This document shows positions 24,365 to 33,295 of a DNA stretch of 64,000 nucleotides, piece after piece (position 1 is the first letter of the stretch; every line of letters begins with the position of its first letter). The stretch comes from Cesiribacter sp. SM1 (GTDB lineage: Bacteria; Bacteroidota; Bacteroidia; Cytophagales; Cyclobacteriaceae). Below the pieces are notes generated by a model, which saw only the letters and a list, made by a program, of their open reading frames with translations, was not told the DNA's origin and did not search any database. A program made the translations under genes and the position numbers. The DNA is taken from NCBI RefSeq assembly GCF_020178975.1, contig NZ_JAHXBU010000090.1, forward strand, positions 62,001-126,000, in the 5' to 3' direction.

Positions 24365-26065
24365 ATGCAGCCGAAACCAGATTCAATAGAGTACTCTAAA
24401 AAAACATATAAGCCGCTTATTGCCAGGGCTGAATACTGGCCCGTAATGCAGCTGAGTCGTAACCGGCGTAGCTTTATCGAAGAGGTTACAGAAGCTTCAA
24501 TAGAGCGAATTCTGGAGGCAAAGCCCAGCAGGGCTGCCCTGGTTGAAGAACTGGAGACGACGCTTCACCGTGAAAAACTTCGTATCAAAGGCAACCCCTG
24601 GGCGGTAGATCCCGAAGATGATGCCCAGTACTGGGGGGAGGTTCAGCGTATTCTGGTAAATATTTCCAGCGATACAAACGGAAAAACTGCAGGCCAGGAA
24701 AAGGAGCTGCTCCGGAGCATTATTAACCGTTATGCCGAAGAAATAGCCGGAAGCTTTCAGCACAGCTCTTACCGCTTTGCACGACGGGCCATTACCTTTG
24801 GCTTTTCGCGCCTGCTCAATGCCTCCAGGGTTAAAGGTTTCGGTTCGCTGTGGAGCAACCAGTACACGCTCCAGGATAAGCTACACATTGCCGGTGAAAC
24901 CGACCACATCAGATCGCTTGCACAGCGTGGGGTAGTGGTAATGGTGCCCACGCACTTCAGTAACCTCGATTCCATCCTGATTGGCTGGGTAATTCATGTA
25001 CTTGGCTTGCCCCCCTTTATCTATGGCGCAGGCCTTAACCTCTTCAACATAGGGGTAATAGCTTATTTCATGAACAGCCTGGGGGCCTATAAAGTAGACA
25101 GGCGCAAGAAAAACGTGATTTACCTGGAAACCCTGAAGACTTACAGCAACCTTGCCATTCAGAGCGGTTGCCACAGCCTGTTTTTCCCGGGTGGCACACG
25201 CTCACGTTCCGGAAAGCTGGAGAAACGCCTTAAGTTGGGCCTCCTGACCAGCGCCATGGAAGCTCAGCGGGATATGTACCAGAAACACAGCGGTACCGAG
25301 GCTAAAAAGATCTTTATTGTTCCGGTATCCATTAACTATAATTTTGTGCTGGAAGCGCCCAGCCTTATTAATGAGTACCTTAAGATTAAAGGGCAGGAGC
25401 GGTACTATGTAGAGTCTGATAAGTACAGCAATTCCTATAAGATCCTGAAGTTCCTGGTGAAGTTCTTTACCAAGGGCTCAGATATTTCGGTGTCTATCGG
25501 CAGGGGCATGGATTTGCTGGGCAACTTTGTTGATGATGAGGGCAACTCTTACGACAACAACGGGAAATTAATCGATACCCGGGATTACTTTGTATCTAAC
25601 GGGGTAGTGAATAAAGATAAGCAGCGGGAGCAGGAGTACACCCGCATGCTGAGCGAAGCCATTGTAAAAGAGTACCACCGCATTAACAGGGTTTTCCCAA
25701 GCCACCTGGTTGCTTTTGTTGCTTTTGAAATGCTGCAGAAGAAGTACGAAAAGCTTGATTTGTTCAGCCTGTTGCGCTTATCAGACGATGAGCTGATTAT
25801 CCCTTACGAAGAATTTAAAACTACCTTTGAGCGCCTGCGCAATGCAGTTGTAGATTTGTATCATCAGAATAAAGTGCATGTAGACCCTAAACTCACAGGC
25901 GACGTGGATAAGGTTATTATGCATGGGCTTAAGAATGTGGGCATGTACCACAGCAAACGTACCCTTAAGCGCAACAAGCAGGGCGATATCACAACCGAAG
26001 ACATGAATACGCTCTTCTACTACCATAATCGCCTGGTAGGCTACGATCTGGAACAACACATCTGA
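24365..26065 (+). CDS. Glycerol-3-phosphate / 1-acylglycerol-3-phosphate acyltransferase (PlsB/PlsC-type)
   Basis: A 566-residue acyltransferase. The PlsC domain contains H197-F-S-N-L-D202 (the HX4D catalytic pair), a second block near 225-245 (IYGAGLNLFNIGVIAYFMNSLGAYKVDR), and FFPGGTRSRSG near 273-283, the block that binds glycerol 3-phosphate. The length and long C-terminal helical part are nearer to PlsB than to PlsC. Family reaction: transfer of an acyl group to glycerol 3-phosphate at the membrane. It precedes gpsA by 13 bp, and GpsA makes its likely substrate. A further 120 residues at the C-terminus are not recognised. Confidence 0.88.
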   Translation: MQPKPDSIEYSKKTYKPLIARAEYWPVMQLSRNRRSFIEEVTEASIERILEAKPSRAALVEELETTLHREKLRIKGNPWAVDPEDDAQYWGEVQRILVNISSDTNGKTAGQEKELLRSIINRYAEEIAGSFQHSSYRFARRAITFGFSRLLNASRVKGFGSLWSNQYTLQDKLHIAGETDHIRSLAQRGVVVMVPTHFSNLDSILIGWVIHVLGLPPFIYGAGLNLFNIGVIAYFMNSLGAYKVDRRKKNVIYLETLKTYSNLAIQSGCHSLFFPGGTRSRSGKLEKRLKLGLLTSAMEAQRDMYQKHSGTEAKKIFIVPVSINYNFVLEAPSLINEYLKIKGQERYYVESDKYSNSYKILKFLVKFFTKGSDISVSIGRGMDLLGNFVDDEGNSYDNNGKLIDTRDYFVSNGVVNKDKQREQEYTRMLSEAIVKEYHRINRVFPSHLVAFVAFEMLQKKYEKLDLFSLLRLSDDELIIPYEEFKTTFERLRNAVVDLYHQNKVHVDPKLTGDVDKVIMHGLKNVGMYHSKRTLKRNKQGDITTEDMNTLFYYHNRLVGYDLEQHI

Positions 26066-26078
26066 GCAGCAGTTAGAA

Positions 26079-27128
26079 ATGGGAAAAGGCGATAAGGCAA
26101 TTGGTGTGATAGGGGCAGGTAGTTTTGGTCTGGCCATGGCAAATATGCTGGCAGAAAAAAACGATGTGCTGCTCTACGCCCGTCGTCTGGAGTCTGTGGA
26201 GCATATGCTGCAGCACGACTCCTATAAAGGAAAGCCGCTGCACACCCGCATCAGGGCTACCAATAACCTGGAGGAGCTGGCTGGTCAGTGCAATGTTATC
26301 TTTCCTATAGTGCCTTCCTCCAGCTTCAGGAGCATGATGCAGGACCTGGCACCTTACCTGCATCCTTACCATATCCTGATCCATGGCTCCAAGGGGTTGG
26401 ACATCTGTATGCCAAAAGGAGTGGACCCGCGCAGCAATCCCTCTAAGATTGACCGCAGCTGTATTCGCACCATGAGCGAGGTAATCAGGGAAGAAAGTGT
26501 GGTGGTGCGCATTGGCTGCCTGGCCGGGCCTAACCTGGCAACAGAACTGATACAAAAGCAGCCGGCGGCTACTGTAGTAGCCAGCCATTTTAAGGAAGTG
26601 ATCAACGAAGGCATCAGGCTGCTGCGTACCGACCGTTTCCAGGTATATGGCAGCCCCGACCTGGTGGGAGTAGAGCTGTGCGGTGTACTTAAAAACATCA
26701 TAGCCATAGCCTCCGGTGCTATCAGTGGCCTGGGGCTTGGATCAAACGCGCAGGCCCTGCTCATCAGCAGGGGAATGGTAGAGATGATATACCTGGGACG
26801 GGCCCTGGGTGGCGATGTGCATGCCTTTATAGGACTGGCCGGTGTTGGCGACCTGGTGGCGACCTGTACCAGTAAGCTAAGCCGGAATTTTACCGTTGGC
26901 TACCGCCTTGCCCAGGGCGAGACCCTGGAGGAAATCCTCAGCTCAATGGAGGAGATCGCAGAGGGTGTACATACCGTTCAGATCATGAAGAGCCTGGCAG
27001 AAAACCTTAAGGTTAGAGCTCCCATCACGCAATTGCTTTACAAGGTACTTTTCGAAGGTATGAAAGTAGAGGTGGCCCTGCAGTATCTGATGAAATATCC
27101 CTTCAATATCGACGTTGATTTTCTTTAG
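26079..27128 (+). CDS. gpsA: Glycerol-3-phosphate dehydrogenase [NAD(P)+]
   Basis: A 349-residue enzyme. Rossmann motif G12-A-G-S-F-G17 binds NAD(P); the catalytic Lys is K205 in GVLKNIIAIASG; a typical GLAGVGDLVATCTSKLSRNFTVG region follows (split by the active site). Reaction: dihydroxyacetone phosphate plus NAD(P)H to sn-glycerol 3-phosphate, the entry to phospholipid synthesis in the cytosol. It starts 13 bp after the acyltransferase stop, so the two consecutive steps of phospholipid synthesis form one operon. Its length is normal for the family. Confidence 0.96.
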   Translation: MGKGDKAIGVIGAGSFGLAMANMLAEKNDVLLYARRLESVEHMLQHDSYKGKPLHTRIRATNNLEELAGQCNVIFPIVPSSSFRSMMQDLAPYLHPYHILIHGSKGLDICMPKGVDPRSNPSKIDRSCIRTMSEVIREESVVVRIGCLAGPNLATELIQKQPAATVVASHFKEVINEGIRLLRTDRFQVYGSPDLVGVELCGVLKNIIAIASGAISGLGLGSNAQALLISRGMVEMIYLGRALGGDVHAFIGLAGVGDLVATCTSKLSRNFTVGYRLAQGETLEEILSSMEEIAEGVHTVQIMKSLAENLKVRAPITQLLYKVLFEGMKVEVALQYLMKYPFNIDVDFL

Positions 27129-27186
27129 AATCCACCCGCTCAACTCACTCTGGCTATTATACGTTTAGTAGTGCAGAAGCGCTCCT

Positions 27187-29094
27187 ATGTGTTATAGTAT
27201 CAGTAAATTTGCACTTTTTGGCGTTATAGCTGTTTTGTTCGTCCTGCTGGGCAGTCCCTGCCGGGCCAGGCCATTGCCTGTTGATGAAGATACCACCCGG
27301 CGCTTTAACCCACGGCTGGTGCTATTGCTTACCGATACCAGCGAAGAGGCTCAACTGCAGCGTACGCAGCTTTTCTATGATGAGCTGAAGACCAAATTCT
27401 ACCGTTACGGCATTACGAGGCAATTGTACAACCTGCTTTTTACCAAACCATCACGGCCACGTGTGCCCCAGGCAAAGCAGCAGGATGATATCGAGTACTT
27501 CCAGCAGTTTGAGGGTAAGCTTATCCAGGAGCTGAGCATTAAAAAATTACCCCTCTTTGGCCCTACAGTAAATGATACCACGCCTAAGTCTACCAACTGG
27601 TTCAAGAGAGCGGGTAATACAATTCATATTCAAACCAGGGACTGGGTAATCAACAAAAACCTGCTTTTTAAAGAAGGAGAGAGGGTTAATGCTGAAATAC
27701 TATATGATAACGAAAGGCTCCTGCGCAGCTTGTCTTACATCAGGGATGCACGCATACTTATAACCGAAGTACCGGATAATCCGGATGCTGTAGCCATAGA
27801 GGTAGTAACACAGGATTTTTTTCCGCTTAGCTTCAGAGCAGGCAGAGCGCCTTTCTCAAGCTATACGCTGGGGGTTCAGAATAATAATATTTTTGGCATC
27901 GGGCATCGCTTTACCAACGAAGTACTGTATCGCAGCGGCGGCACGCCAGCCATTGGCTATGAGGGTACTTATATGGTAGAAAATGTAAAGGGCAGCTTTG
28001 TAAATGCCTCCGTCTCGGGCTCCTATACCGATGTTCGCAGGGGCGGGGGCTTTAGTCTGCAGCGCCCGTTCTTTACGCCTGATATTCGCTGGGCAGGTGG
28101 GCTGGACCTGCAAAGGATGGAGCAAATGAGCTATGTGCTGCACCGCGACCGCGAAAAAGATACGCTGGTATGGCATGCCAGTGACTTGATTGATGGCTGG
28201 ATTGGGCATGCCATTCCGCTGAACAGTGCAAAGCCACACCCCAGGGGCAGGGAGTCTGTTGTGCTGGCAGCCCGGGGGCTAAGGATTAATAATCATGAAG
28301 TACCCGGAGGGGAGCTTTACGACAGTGACTTTTTCATTAACCGTAAGCTTTGGCTGGGAAGTGCAGGCTGGGTGCGCCGTAAGTACCGCAGAGATGCATA
28401 CATTTTTGGCTTTGGCCGCACAGAAGACGTGCCCCTCGGTGCCCTTGTAAATGTAACGGGAGGCATTGAAGAGCAGGAGCAATTACAATACTACGGACAG
28501 ATCAATGCCGCCTGGGGCGCCTATCTTCAGAAATTAGGTTACCTGGATCTGCGTATGGCCGTAGGCCAGTACTTTGGAACAGATAAGGAGGCCAGCCGCA
28601 GGGTGCGCTATGGCAGTCTGAACTGGATTAGCCCCCTGATGCCCCGGGGGCGCTACAGGTTCAGGCAGCTGCTTACGGTAGATTACCTCTACGGGGATAA
28701 ACGGCACAGCTATGAATTTGTGTCTGTTAGCTCACAGGAGATCAGGGGGTTGCGTGGGGTGGACTTTAGAGGCACACAAAGATTAAATGTTTCGCTGGAA
28801 ACCATTGCCTTTAGCCCGGTGCAGCTCCTGGGTTTCAGGCTGGCAGGCTTTGCCTTTGCCGATTATGCCGTACTGAATTCTGTACCGGCATTGAATTTAA
28901 AAGGCCGCAGCTTGCAGGGGTACGGGCTGGGCCTTAGGGTTAGAAACGAAAACCTGGTGTTTAAGACCTTTCAGCTGCGCCTGGCGTACTATCCCGGTCC
29001 TGGGGGTGGCTTTAATATTAGCGTGCTGGGGAGGCCTAACAGTACATTCCAGGATTTTTTAGTGGGCAGGCCACAAACCCAGCCATATCGTTAG
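27187..29094 (+). CDS. BamA/TamA-like outer-membrane barrel protein
   Basis: A 635-residue secreted protein. A hydrophobic N-terminal signal (about 7-28) is followed by an alpha-rich segment, one POTRA-like module (about 140-220, with LFKEGERVNAEILYDNERLLR split by a turn and VAIEVVTQD), and a C-terminal barrel of alternating strands (FRAGRAPFSSYTLGVQNNN onward) that ends with a strand of the type VRNENLVFKTFQLRLAYYP. The fold matches Omp85 or TamA/ShlB-like proteins; a pairing with a T9SS or lipid-transport partner is not seen. It follows gpsA by 58 bp on the same strand. Substrate and role unknown. Confidence 0.75.
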   Translation: MCYSISKFALFGVIAVLFVLLGSPCRARPLPVDEDTTRRFNPRLVLLLTDTSEEAQLQRTQLFYDELKTKFYRYGITRQLYNLLFTKPSRPRVPQAKQQDDIEYFQQFEGKLIQELSIKKLPLFGPTVNDTTPKSTNWFKRAGNTIHIQTRDWVINKNLLFKEGERVNAEILYDNERLLRSLSYIRDARILITEVPDNPDAVAIEVVTQDFFPLSFRAGRAPFSSYTLGVQNNNIFGIGHRFTNEVLYRSGGTPAIGYEGTYMVENVKGSFVNASVSGSYTDVRRGGGFSLQRPFFTPDIRWAGGLDLQRMEQMSYVLHRDREKDTLVWHASDLIDGWIGHAIPLNSAKPHPRGRESVVLAARGLRINNHEVPGGELYDSDFFINRKLWLGSAGWVRRKYRRDAYIFGFGRTEDVPLGALVNVTGGIEEQEQLQYYGQINAAWGAYLQKLGYLDLRMAVGQYFGTDKEASRRVRYGSLNWISPLMPRGRYRFRQLLTVDYLYGDKRHSYEFVSVSSQEIRGLRGVDFRGTQRLNVSLETIAFSPVQLLGFRLAGFAFADYAVLNSVPALNLKGRSLQGYGLGLRVRNENLVFKTFQLRLAYYPGPGGGFNISVLGRPNSTFQDFLVGRPQTQPYR

Positions 29095-29144
29095 TGCTAA
29101 AACTTTTCTTTTGTCAGACTTATTTTTTAAACGTTTGATTCAAA

Positions 29145-29315
29145 ATGCGTGACTTTTTAAATGTTCTTCTCTTGCTGGTGTTGGTGATGAGTGCAATCCT
29201 TGCTTTTATTTTTCTTGCAGATTTACTGGGCGTGTGGGGGCTGGCGATTCTGGAAATCATCATCACCGTTGTTATAATTCTGCTGGCAATCCGGTATATA
29301 AAGCCCAGGCCTTAA
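29145..29315 (+). CDS. 56-residue membrane protein
   Basis: ATG at 29145 opens a 56-codon frame ending at TAA 29313-29315. Two hydrophobic stretches, about 7-25 and 30-50, are separated by ADLLG, and the tail is basic and proline-rich (RYIKPRP). It lies 50 bp after the barrel-protein stop. Composition and the clean two-helix layout support a real small gene; family unknown. Confidence 0.6.
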   Translation: MRDFLNVLLLLVLVMSAILAFIFLADLLGVWGLAILEIIITVVIILLAIRYIKPRP

Positions 29316-29375
29316 CCCAGCCTTCACAAATCCAGGAGAAGCCTCTGTTTAGGTAGAAGTTGCTGCCTGCCGCAT

Positions 29376-29404
29376 AAAAAAAGGCTGTGCAAAACTGCAC
29401 AGCC
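29376..29404 (-). terminator. Terminator of the M23 peptidase gene
   Basis: On the minus strand, GGCTGTGC pairs with GCACAGCC (29383-29390 with 29397-29404), followed by a seven-T run (29376-29382). Clear intrinsic terminator. Confidence 0.92.
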
Positions 29405-29432
29405 CCATATTATTAAGCTAAAGAAGTTATTA

Positions 29433-30410
29433 TTATCCCAGAGACTGGTTCTCTCTTGAGGCAAGCTCCAGCATCTTCTCGTATTCTTCGGCATTCAGTT
29501 CCTGGAAGAAGAAGTTCATTGGGTTTACCTTTTTGCCGTCCTTGATAACTTCGTAGTGCAGGTGTGGTGCTGTAGAGGCGCCTGTGTTACCCACATATCC
29601 AATTACTTCACCACGTTTTACTTTCTGCCCTTTTTTAGCCTTAAAGCTGTCGAGGTGGGCATATTTGGTAATGTAGCCATAGCCATGGTCTATTTCCACT
29701 TCGTTGCCATAGCCGCCGTAATGCGATTCTTTTTTGATTACTACGCCATCGCCGGTTGCATAAATGGGCGTACCGCGGGGAGCAGAAAAGTCGCAGCCCG
29801 CATGCATGCGGCGCACCTTGTAAATGGGGTGCACCCGCATACCAAAGCCTGAGGCCATGCGGTTAAGTTCTTTGTTGGAGATGGGCTGAATGGCAGGAAT
29901 GCTGGCCCACATCTTCTCCTTGTTCATTGCCATCCGCTCAATTTCATCGTACGACTTGGTCTGGATGTACATCTGCTTCTTCAGCTGATCGATCTTCTTA
30001 AGGTTGCTCAGGATCAGATCTTCGCGGGAGAGACCTTTTTCCAGCAGCTTTTTGTAGCGTTCCGCGCCGCCAACACCCGCCTGGCGGATGGTGGAGGGGA
30101 TGGGTTCTGCTTCAAAGATTACACGATACACGTTATCGTCCCTGTCCTGCAGTACCTCTACCATGGCAGCAAACTGCTCCAGGTCTTTCTCTACCATTTC
30201 CTGGTAAAGCTTCAGTTCTTCATTTTCTTTGCGCAGAATGGCTTCTTTCGGGGAGTCAAAGAACTCCATATAAAAGAGTACCAGTCCTACAGCAATAACG
30301 CAGGCTACCATTAATACGCCCAGGGTGTTGAGGAACATTTCCCAACGAGATCGTTCAATCCGCTCGTAGCGGCAGGTTTCGGTGTCGTAGTAATATTTTA
30401 TCCTTGCCAT
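29433..30410 (-). CDS. M23 family peptidoglycan endopeptidase
   Basis: A 325-residue inner-membrane-anchored peptidase. A short cytoplasmic N-terminus, one membrane span (about 28-48), coiled coil (about 55-165) and the LytM/M23 domain (about 185-310). Zinc ligands and catalytic residues are intact: H203 and D207 in HAGCD, H252, and H283-L-H285 in APHLHYEV. Family role: cleaving peptide bridges in peptidoglycan during growth and division. Intact residues argue for an active enzyme, not an EnvC-like activator. It is divergent from alaS across 141 bp. Confidence 0.94.
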   Translation of the reverse strand: MARIKYYYDTETCRYERIERSRWEMFLNTLGVLMVACVIAVGLVLFYMEFFDSPKEAILRKENEELKLYQEMVEKDLEQFAAMVEVLQDRDDNVYRVIFEAEPIPSTIRQAGVGGAERYKKLLEKGLSREDLILSNLKKIDQLKKQMYIQTKSYDEIERMAMNKEKMWASIPAIQPISNKELNRMASGFGMRVHPIYKVRRMHAGCDFSAPRGTPIYATGDGVVIKKESHYGGYGNEVEIDHGYGYITKYAHLDSFKAKKGQKVKRGEVIGYVGNTGASTAPHLHYEVIKDGKKVNPMNFFFQELNAEEYEKMLELASRENQSLG

Positions 30411-30551
30411 CCGGGTATGGTCAATATTTTTATAATTTTGCGCTTGTTCTTATTATATTCAAACAGACGATTTTCAAGCTGCTCCGGGTTGGATCTTGAA
30501 AACGCAATATAACAAAGTTTACAAAACCGGAGCACCTTCTTATAACACGCT

Positions 30552-33176
30552 ATGATGGACGCCAAGCATATCCGAAGTACTTTTCTACAGTTTTTTGAAT
30601 CAAAGAAGCACCGTATTGTGCCTTCTGCTCCTATTGTAAACAAAAACGACCCAACCCTTCTGTTTACAAACTCAGGTATGAATCAGTTCAAGGATTTTTT
30701 CCTGGGTAATAAAAAAACAGAATTTACACGCATTGCCGATACCCAAAAGTGCCTGCGTGTATCGGGTAAACATAATGATTTAGAGGAGGTAGGCATTGAT
30801 ACCTACCACCACACCATGTTTGAAATGCTGGGCAACTGGAGCTTTGGCGACTATTTCAAACAGGAGGCTATTCACTGGGCCTGGGAGCTGCTTACCGAGG
30901 AGTATAAGCTGCCTAAGGACCGCCTCTACGTAACAGTTTTCGAGGGTGATGCCAAAGAAAACCTGCAGCCCGATGAGGAGGCTTTCCAGTTCTGGAGGGC
31001 CTATGTACCGGAAGACCGCATCTTGTACGGCAATAAAAAAGATAACTTCTGGGAGATGGGCGATACCGGCCCCTGCGGCCCCTGCTCTGAAATTCACGTA
31101 GACCTGCGCCCACAGGAGGAGATCGACAAAGTTCCCGGACAGGAGCTGGTAAACAACGATCACCCCCAGGTAATAGAGATCTGGAACCTGGTGTTCATGC
31201 AGTTTAACCGCAAGGCCGATGGCAGCCTGGAATCCTTGCCAGAGACTCATATTGATACTGGTATGGGCTTTGAACGCCTGGTAAGGGCTATCCAGAATAA
31301 AACTTCTAACTACGATACCGACGTTTTCCAGCCCATGATCAGGCAGGTGAGTACCGATTCAGGTATTGCCTATGGTACGGCAGAGAAAACCGATATTGCC
31401 ATGCGCGTAATGGTAGACCACATCCGTGCCATTGCTTTTGCCGTGGCCGATGGACAGCTGCCTTCCAATACTGGTGCAGGTTATGTAATACGCCGCATTT
31501 TACGCCGGGCCGTGCGTTATGCTTTTACCTTCCTGAACCTGAAAGAGCCTTACCTCTATAAACTGGTGCCGGTGCTGGGCAGCGAAATGGGCGATTTTTT
31601 CCCGGAGCTCCTCCAGCAGCAGGATTTTATCATGCGGGTAATCCAGGAAGAAGAAGCTTCTTTCCTGCGCACACTCGATATAGGATTACGCCGCCTCAAT
31701 GAGCTTATCAGCAGCGGTGCACGTGCCGTAAGTGGTGCCGAAGCATTTGAACTGTACGACACTTTTGGCTTTCCGCTGGACCTTACTGCCCTTATTGCCC
31801 GCGAAAGAGGCTTAACGGTAGATGAAGCTGGCTTTGCAACCGAAATGGAAAAGCAAAAGCAGCGCTCCAAGCAGGCTGCCAGCTCCGAAACCGGCGACTG
31901 GATTACCGTACATCCATCCAAAACCCCTACGGAATTTGTAGGCTATACGGAGCTAAGCACCAAGGCAAACATATTACGGTACCGCCAGGTAAAAGAAAAA
32001 AATAAAACCCGCTTTCAGCTGGTGCTGAACCGCACACCTTTCTATGCCGAAAGCGGTGGCCAGATAGGCGATACCGGCTACATTACAGACGGGCAGGAGC
32101 GCGTGCGCATAGTAGACACCAAAAAGGAAAACGACCTGATTGTACACTATGTAGAGCACCTGCCTAAGAACCTGGAGGCAACTTTTGATGCCCTGGTAGA
32201 TACCGATAAGCGCTACCAGACCCAGAACAACCACACAGCCACCCACCTGCTGCATGCCGCCCTGCGGCGTGTGCTGGGCGAGCACGTACAGCAGCGTGGC
32301 TCCCTTGTAAATGAAAAAGGCCTTCGTTTCGACTTCAGCCATTTTGCCAAAATGACCGACGAAGAGCTGCAGAAGGTAGAAGACCTGGTAAACGAAAGAG
32401 TGCGCCAGAACATAGCCCTGCAGGCCGAAACAGATGTGCCGCTTGCAGAAGCAAGAGACCGGGGTGCGATGGCGCTCTTTGGTGAAAAGTACGGCGACAC
32501 CGTAAGGGTAATTACCTTCGATCCTGCCTATTCTGTAGAACTTTGTGGTGGTACCCACGTACCTGCCACCGGCCAGATCGGTTTGTTCAAGATTATTTCT
32601 GAAAGCTCTGTATCGGCTGGTGTGCGCCGTATAGAGGCCATTACCGCCCGCACTGCCGAAGCATGGGTGCGCCAGCAGCAACTGCAGTTAGAGGAGCTTC
32701 GCCAGCTGCTGAAGAATCCCAAAGACTTAACAGGAGCGGTACAAAGCCTGATGGAAGAGCGCCAGCGCCTGCAAAAGAATGTAGAGGAGATGCAGCAGGA
32801 GAAAGCCTCAGGGATGCGGAATGAGCTTGCACAAGCGGCTACGGATATTAACGGCATGCAGGTAATAATACAGCAGGTAGAGGTGCCTAATGCAGAGGTA
32901 CTCCGTAATCTTGCCTATGAGCTGCGGCAGAAGTTTGACCGCCTGTTCCTGGTGCTGGCTGCAGATATTGAGGGTAAACCACAGGTTGCTGTGATGTTCT
33001 CTGATGCACTGGTGCAGGAGCGCAGCCTTAATGCCGGCAATGTAGTGCGTGAGCTTGCCAAAGAAATAAAAGGCGGTGGCGGTGGCCAGGCGTTCTTTGC
33101 TACGGCAGGTGGTAAAGACATAAGCGGCCTGCCAGCAGTGGTAGATAAAGCCCGTGCACTTGCACAGCAGGTATAA
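30552..33176 (+). CDS. alaS: Alanine--tRNA ligase
   Basis: An 874-residue full-length enzyme. Class II catalytic core (about 1-250; early RSTFLQFFESKKH, then TNSGMNQFKDFF), tRNA-binding middle part, editing domain with the H561-x3-H565 motif (HTATH) and C665-x3-H669 (CGGTH), and the C-Ala tail with GGGGGQAFFATAGG near the end. It charges tRNA-Ala and clears mischarged Ser/Gly. Two adjacent ATGs (30552, 30555) are possible. The gene ends in a strong terminator before gatB. Confidence 0.98.
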   Translation: MMDAKHIRSTFLQFFESKKHRIVPSAPIVNKNDPTLLFTNSGMNQFKDFFLGNKKTEFTRIADTQKCLRVSGKHNDLEEVGIDTYHHTMFEMLGNWSFGDYFKQEAIHWAWELLTEEYKLPKDRLYVTVFEGDAKENLQPDEEAFQFWRAYVPEDRILYGNKKDNFWEMGDTGPCGPCSEIHVDLRPQEEIDKVPGQELVNNDHPQVIEIWNLVFMQFNRKADGSLESLPETHIDTGMGFERLVRAIQNKTSNYDTDVFQPMIRQVSTDSGIAYGTAEKTDIAMRVMVDHIRAIAFAVADGQLPSNTGAGYVIRRILRRAVRYAFTFLNLKEPYLYKLVPVLGSEMGDFFPELLQQQDFIMRVIQEEEASFLRTLDIGLRRLNELISSGARAVSGAEAFELYDTFGFPLDLTALIARERGLTVDEAGFATEMEKQKQRSKQAASSETGDWITVHPSKTPTEFVGYTELSTKANILRYRQVKEKNKTRFQLVLNRTPFYAESGGQIGDTGYITDGQERVRIVDTKKENDLIVHYVEHLPKNLEATFDALVDTDKRYQTQNNHTATHLLHAALRRVLGEHVQQRGSLVNEKGLRFDFSHFAKMTDEELQKVEDLVNERVRQNIALQAETDVPLAEARDRGAMALFGEKYGDTVRVITFDPAYSVELCGGTHVPATGQIGLFKIISESSVSAGVRRIEAITARTAEAWVRQQQLQLEELRQLLKNPKDLTGAVQSLMEERQRLQKNVEEMQQEKASGMRNELAQAATDINGMQVIIQQVEVPNAEVLRNLAYELRQKFDRLFLVLAADIEGKPQVAVMFSDALVQERSLNAGNVVRELAKEIKGGGGGQAFFATAGGKDISGLPAVVDKARALAQQV

Positions 33177-33192
33177 ATTTTAGCTTATACAC

Positions 33193-33228
33193 CACAGAAC
33201 AGGCTTAATGCCTGTTCTGTGCGTTTTT
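33193..33228 (+). terminator. Terminator of alaS
   Basis: A 12-bp perfect stem CACAGAACAGGC/GCCTGTTCTGTG (33193-33204, 33210-33221) with loop TTAAT, then CGTTTTT. Confidence 0.92.
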
Positions 33229-33295
33229 AGCAGTCTATGTGTATATTCGCTTTCACGTATTGTGGTAGCCGACTTAAAACGATGAGTGCTGATTT

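Noticed and set aside
31974-32681. A 235-residue open frame antisense to alaS
   Set aside because: It covers the alaS editing domain, whose metal motifs are intact; shadow frame.
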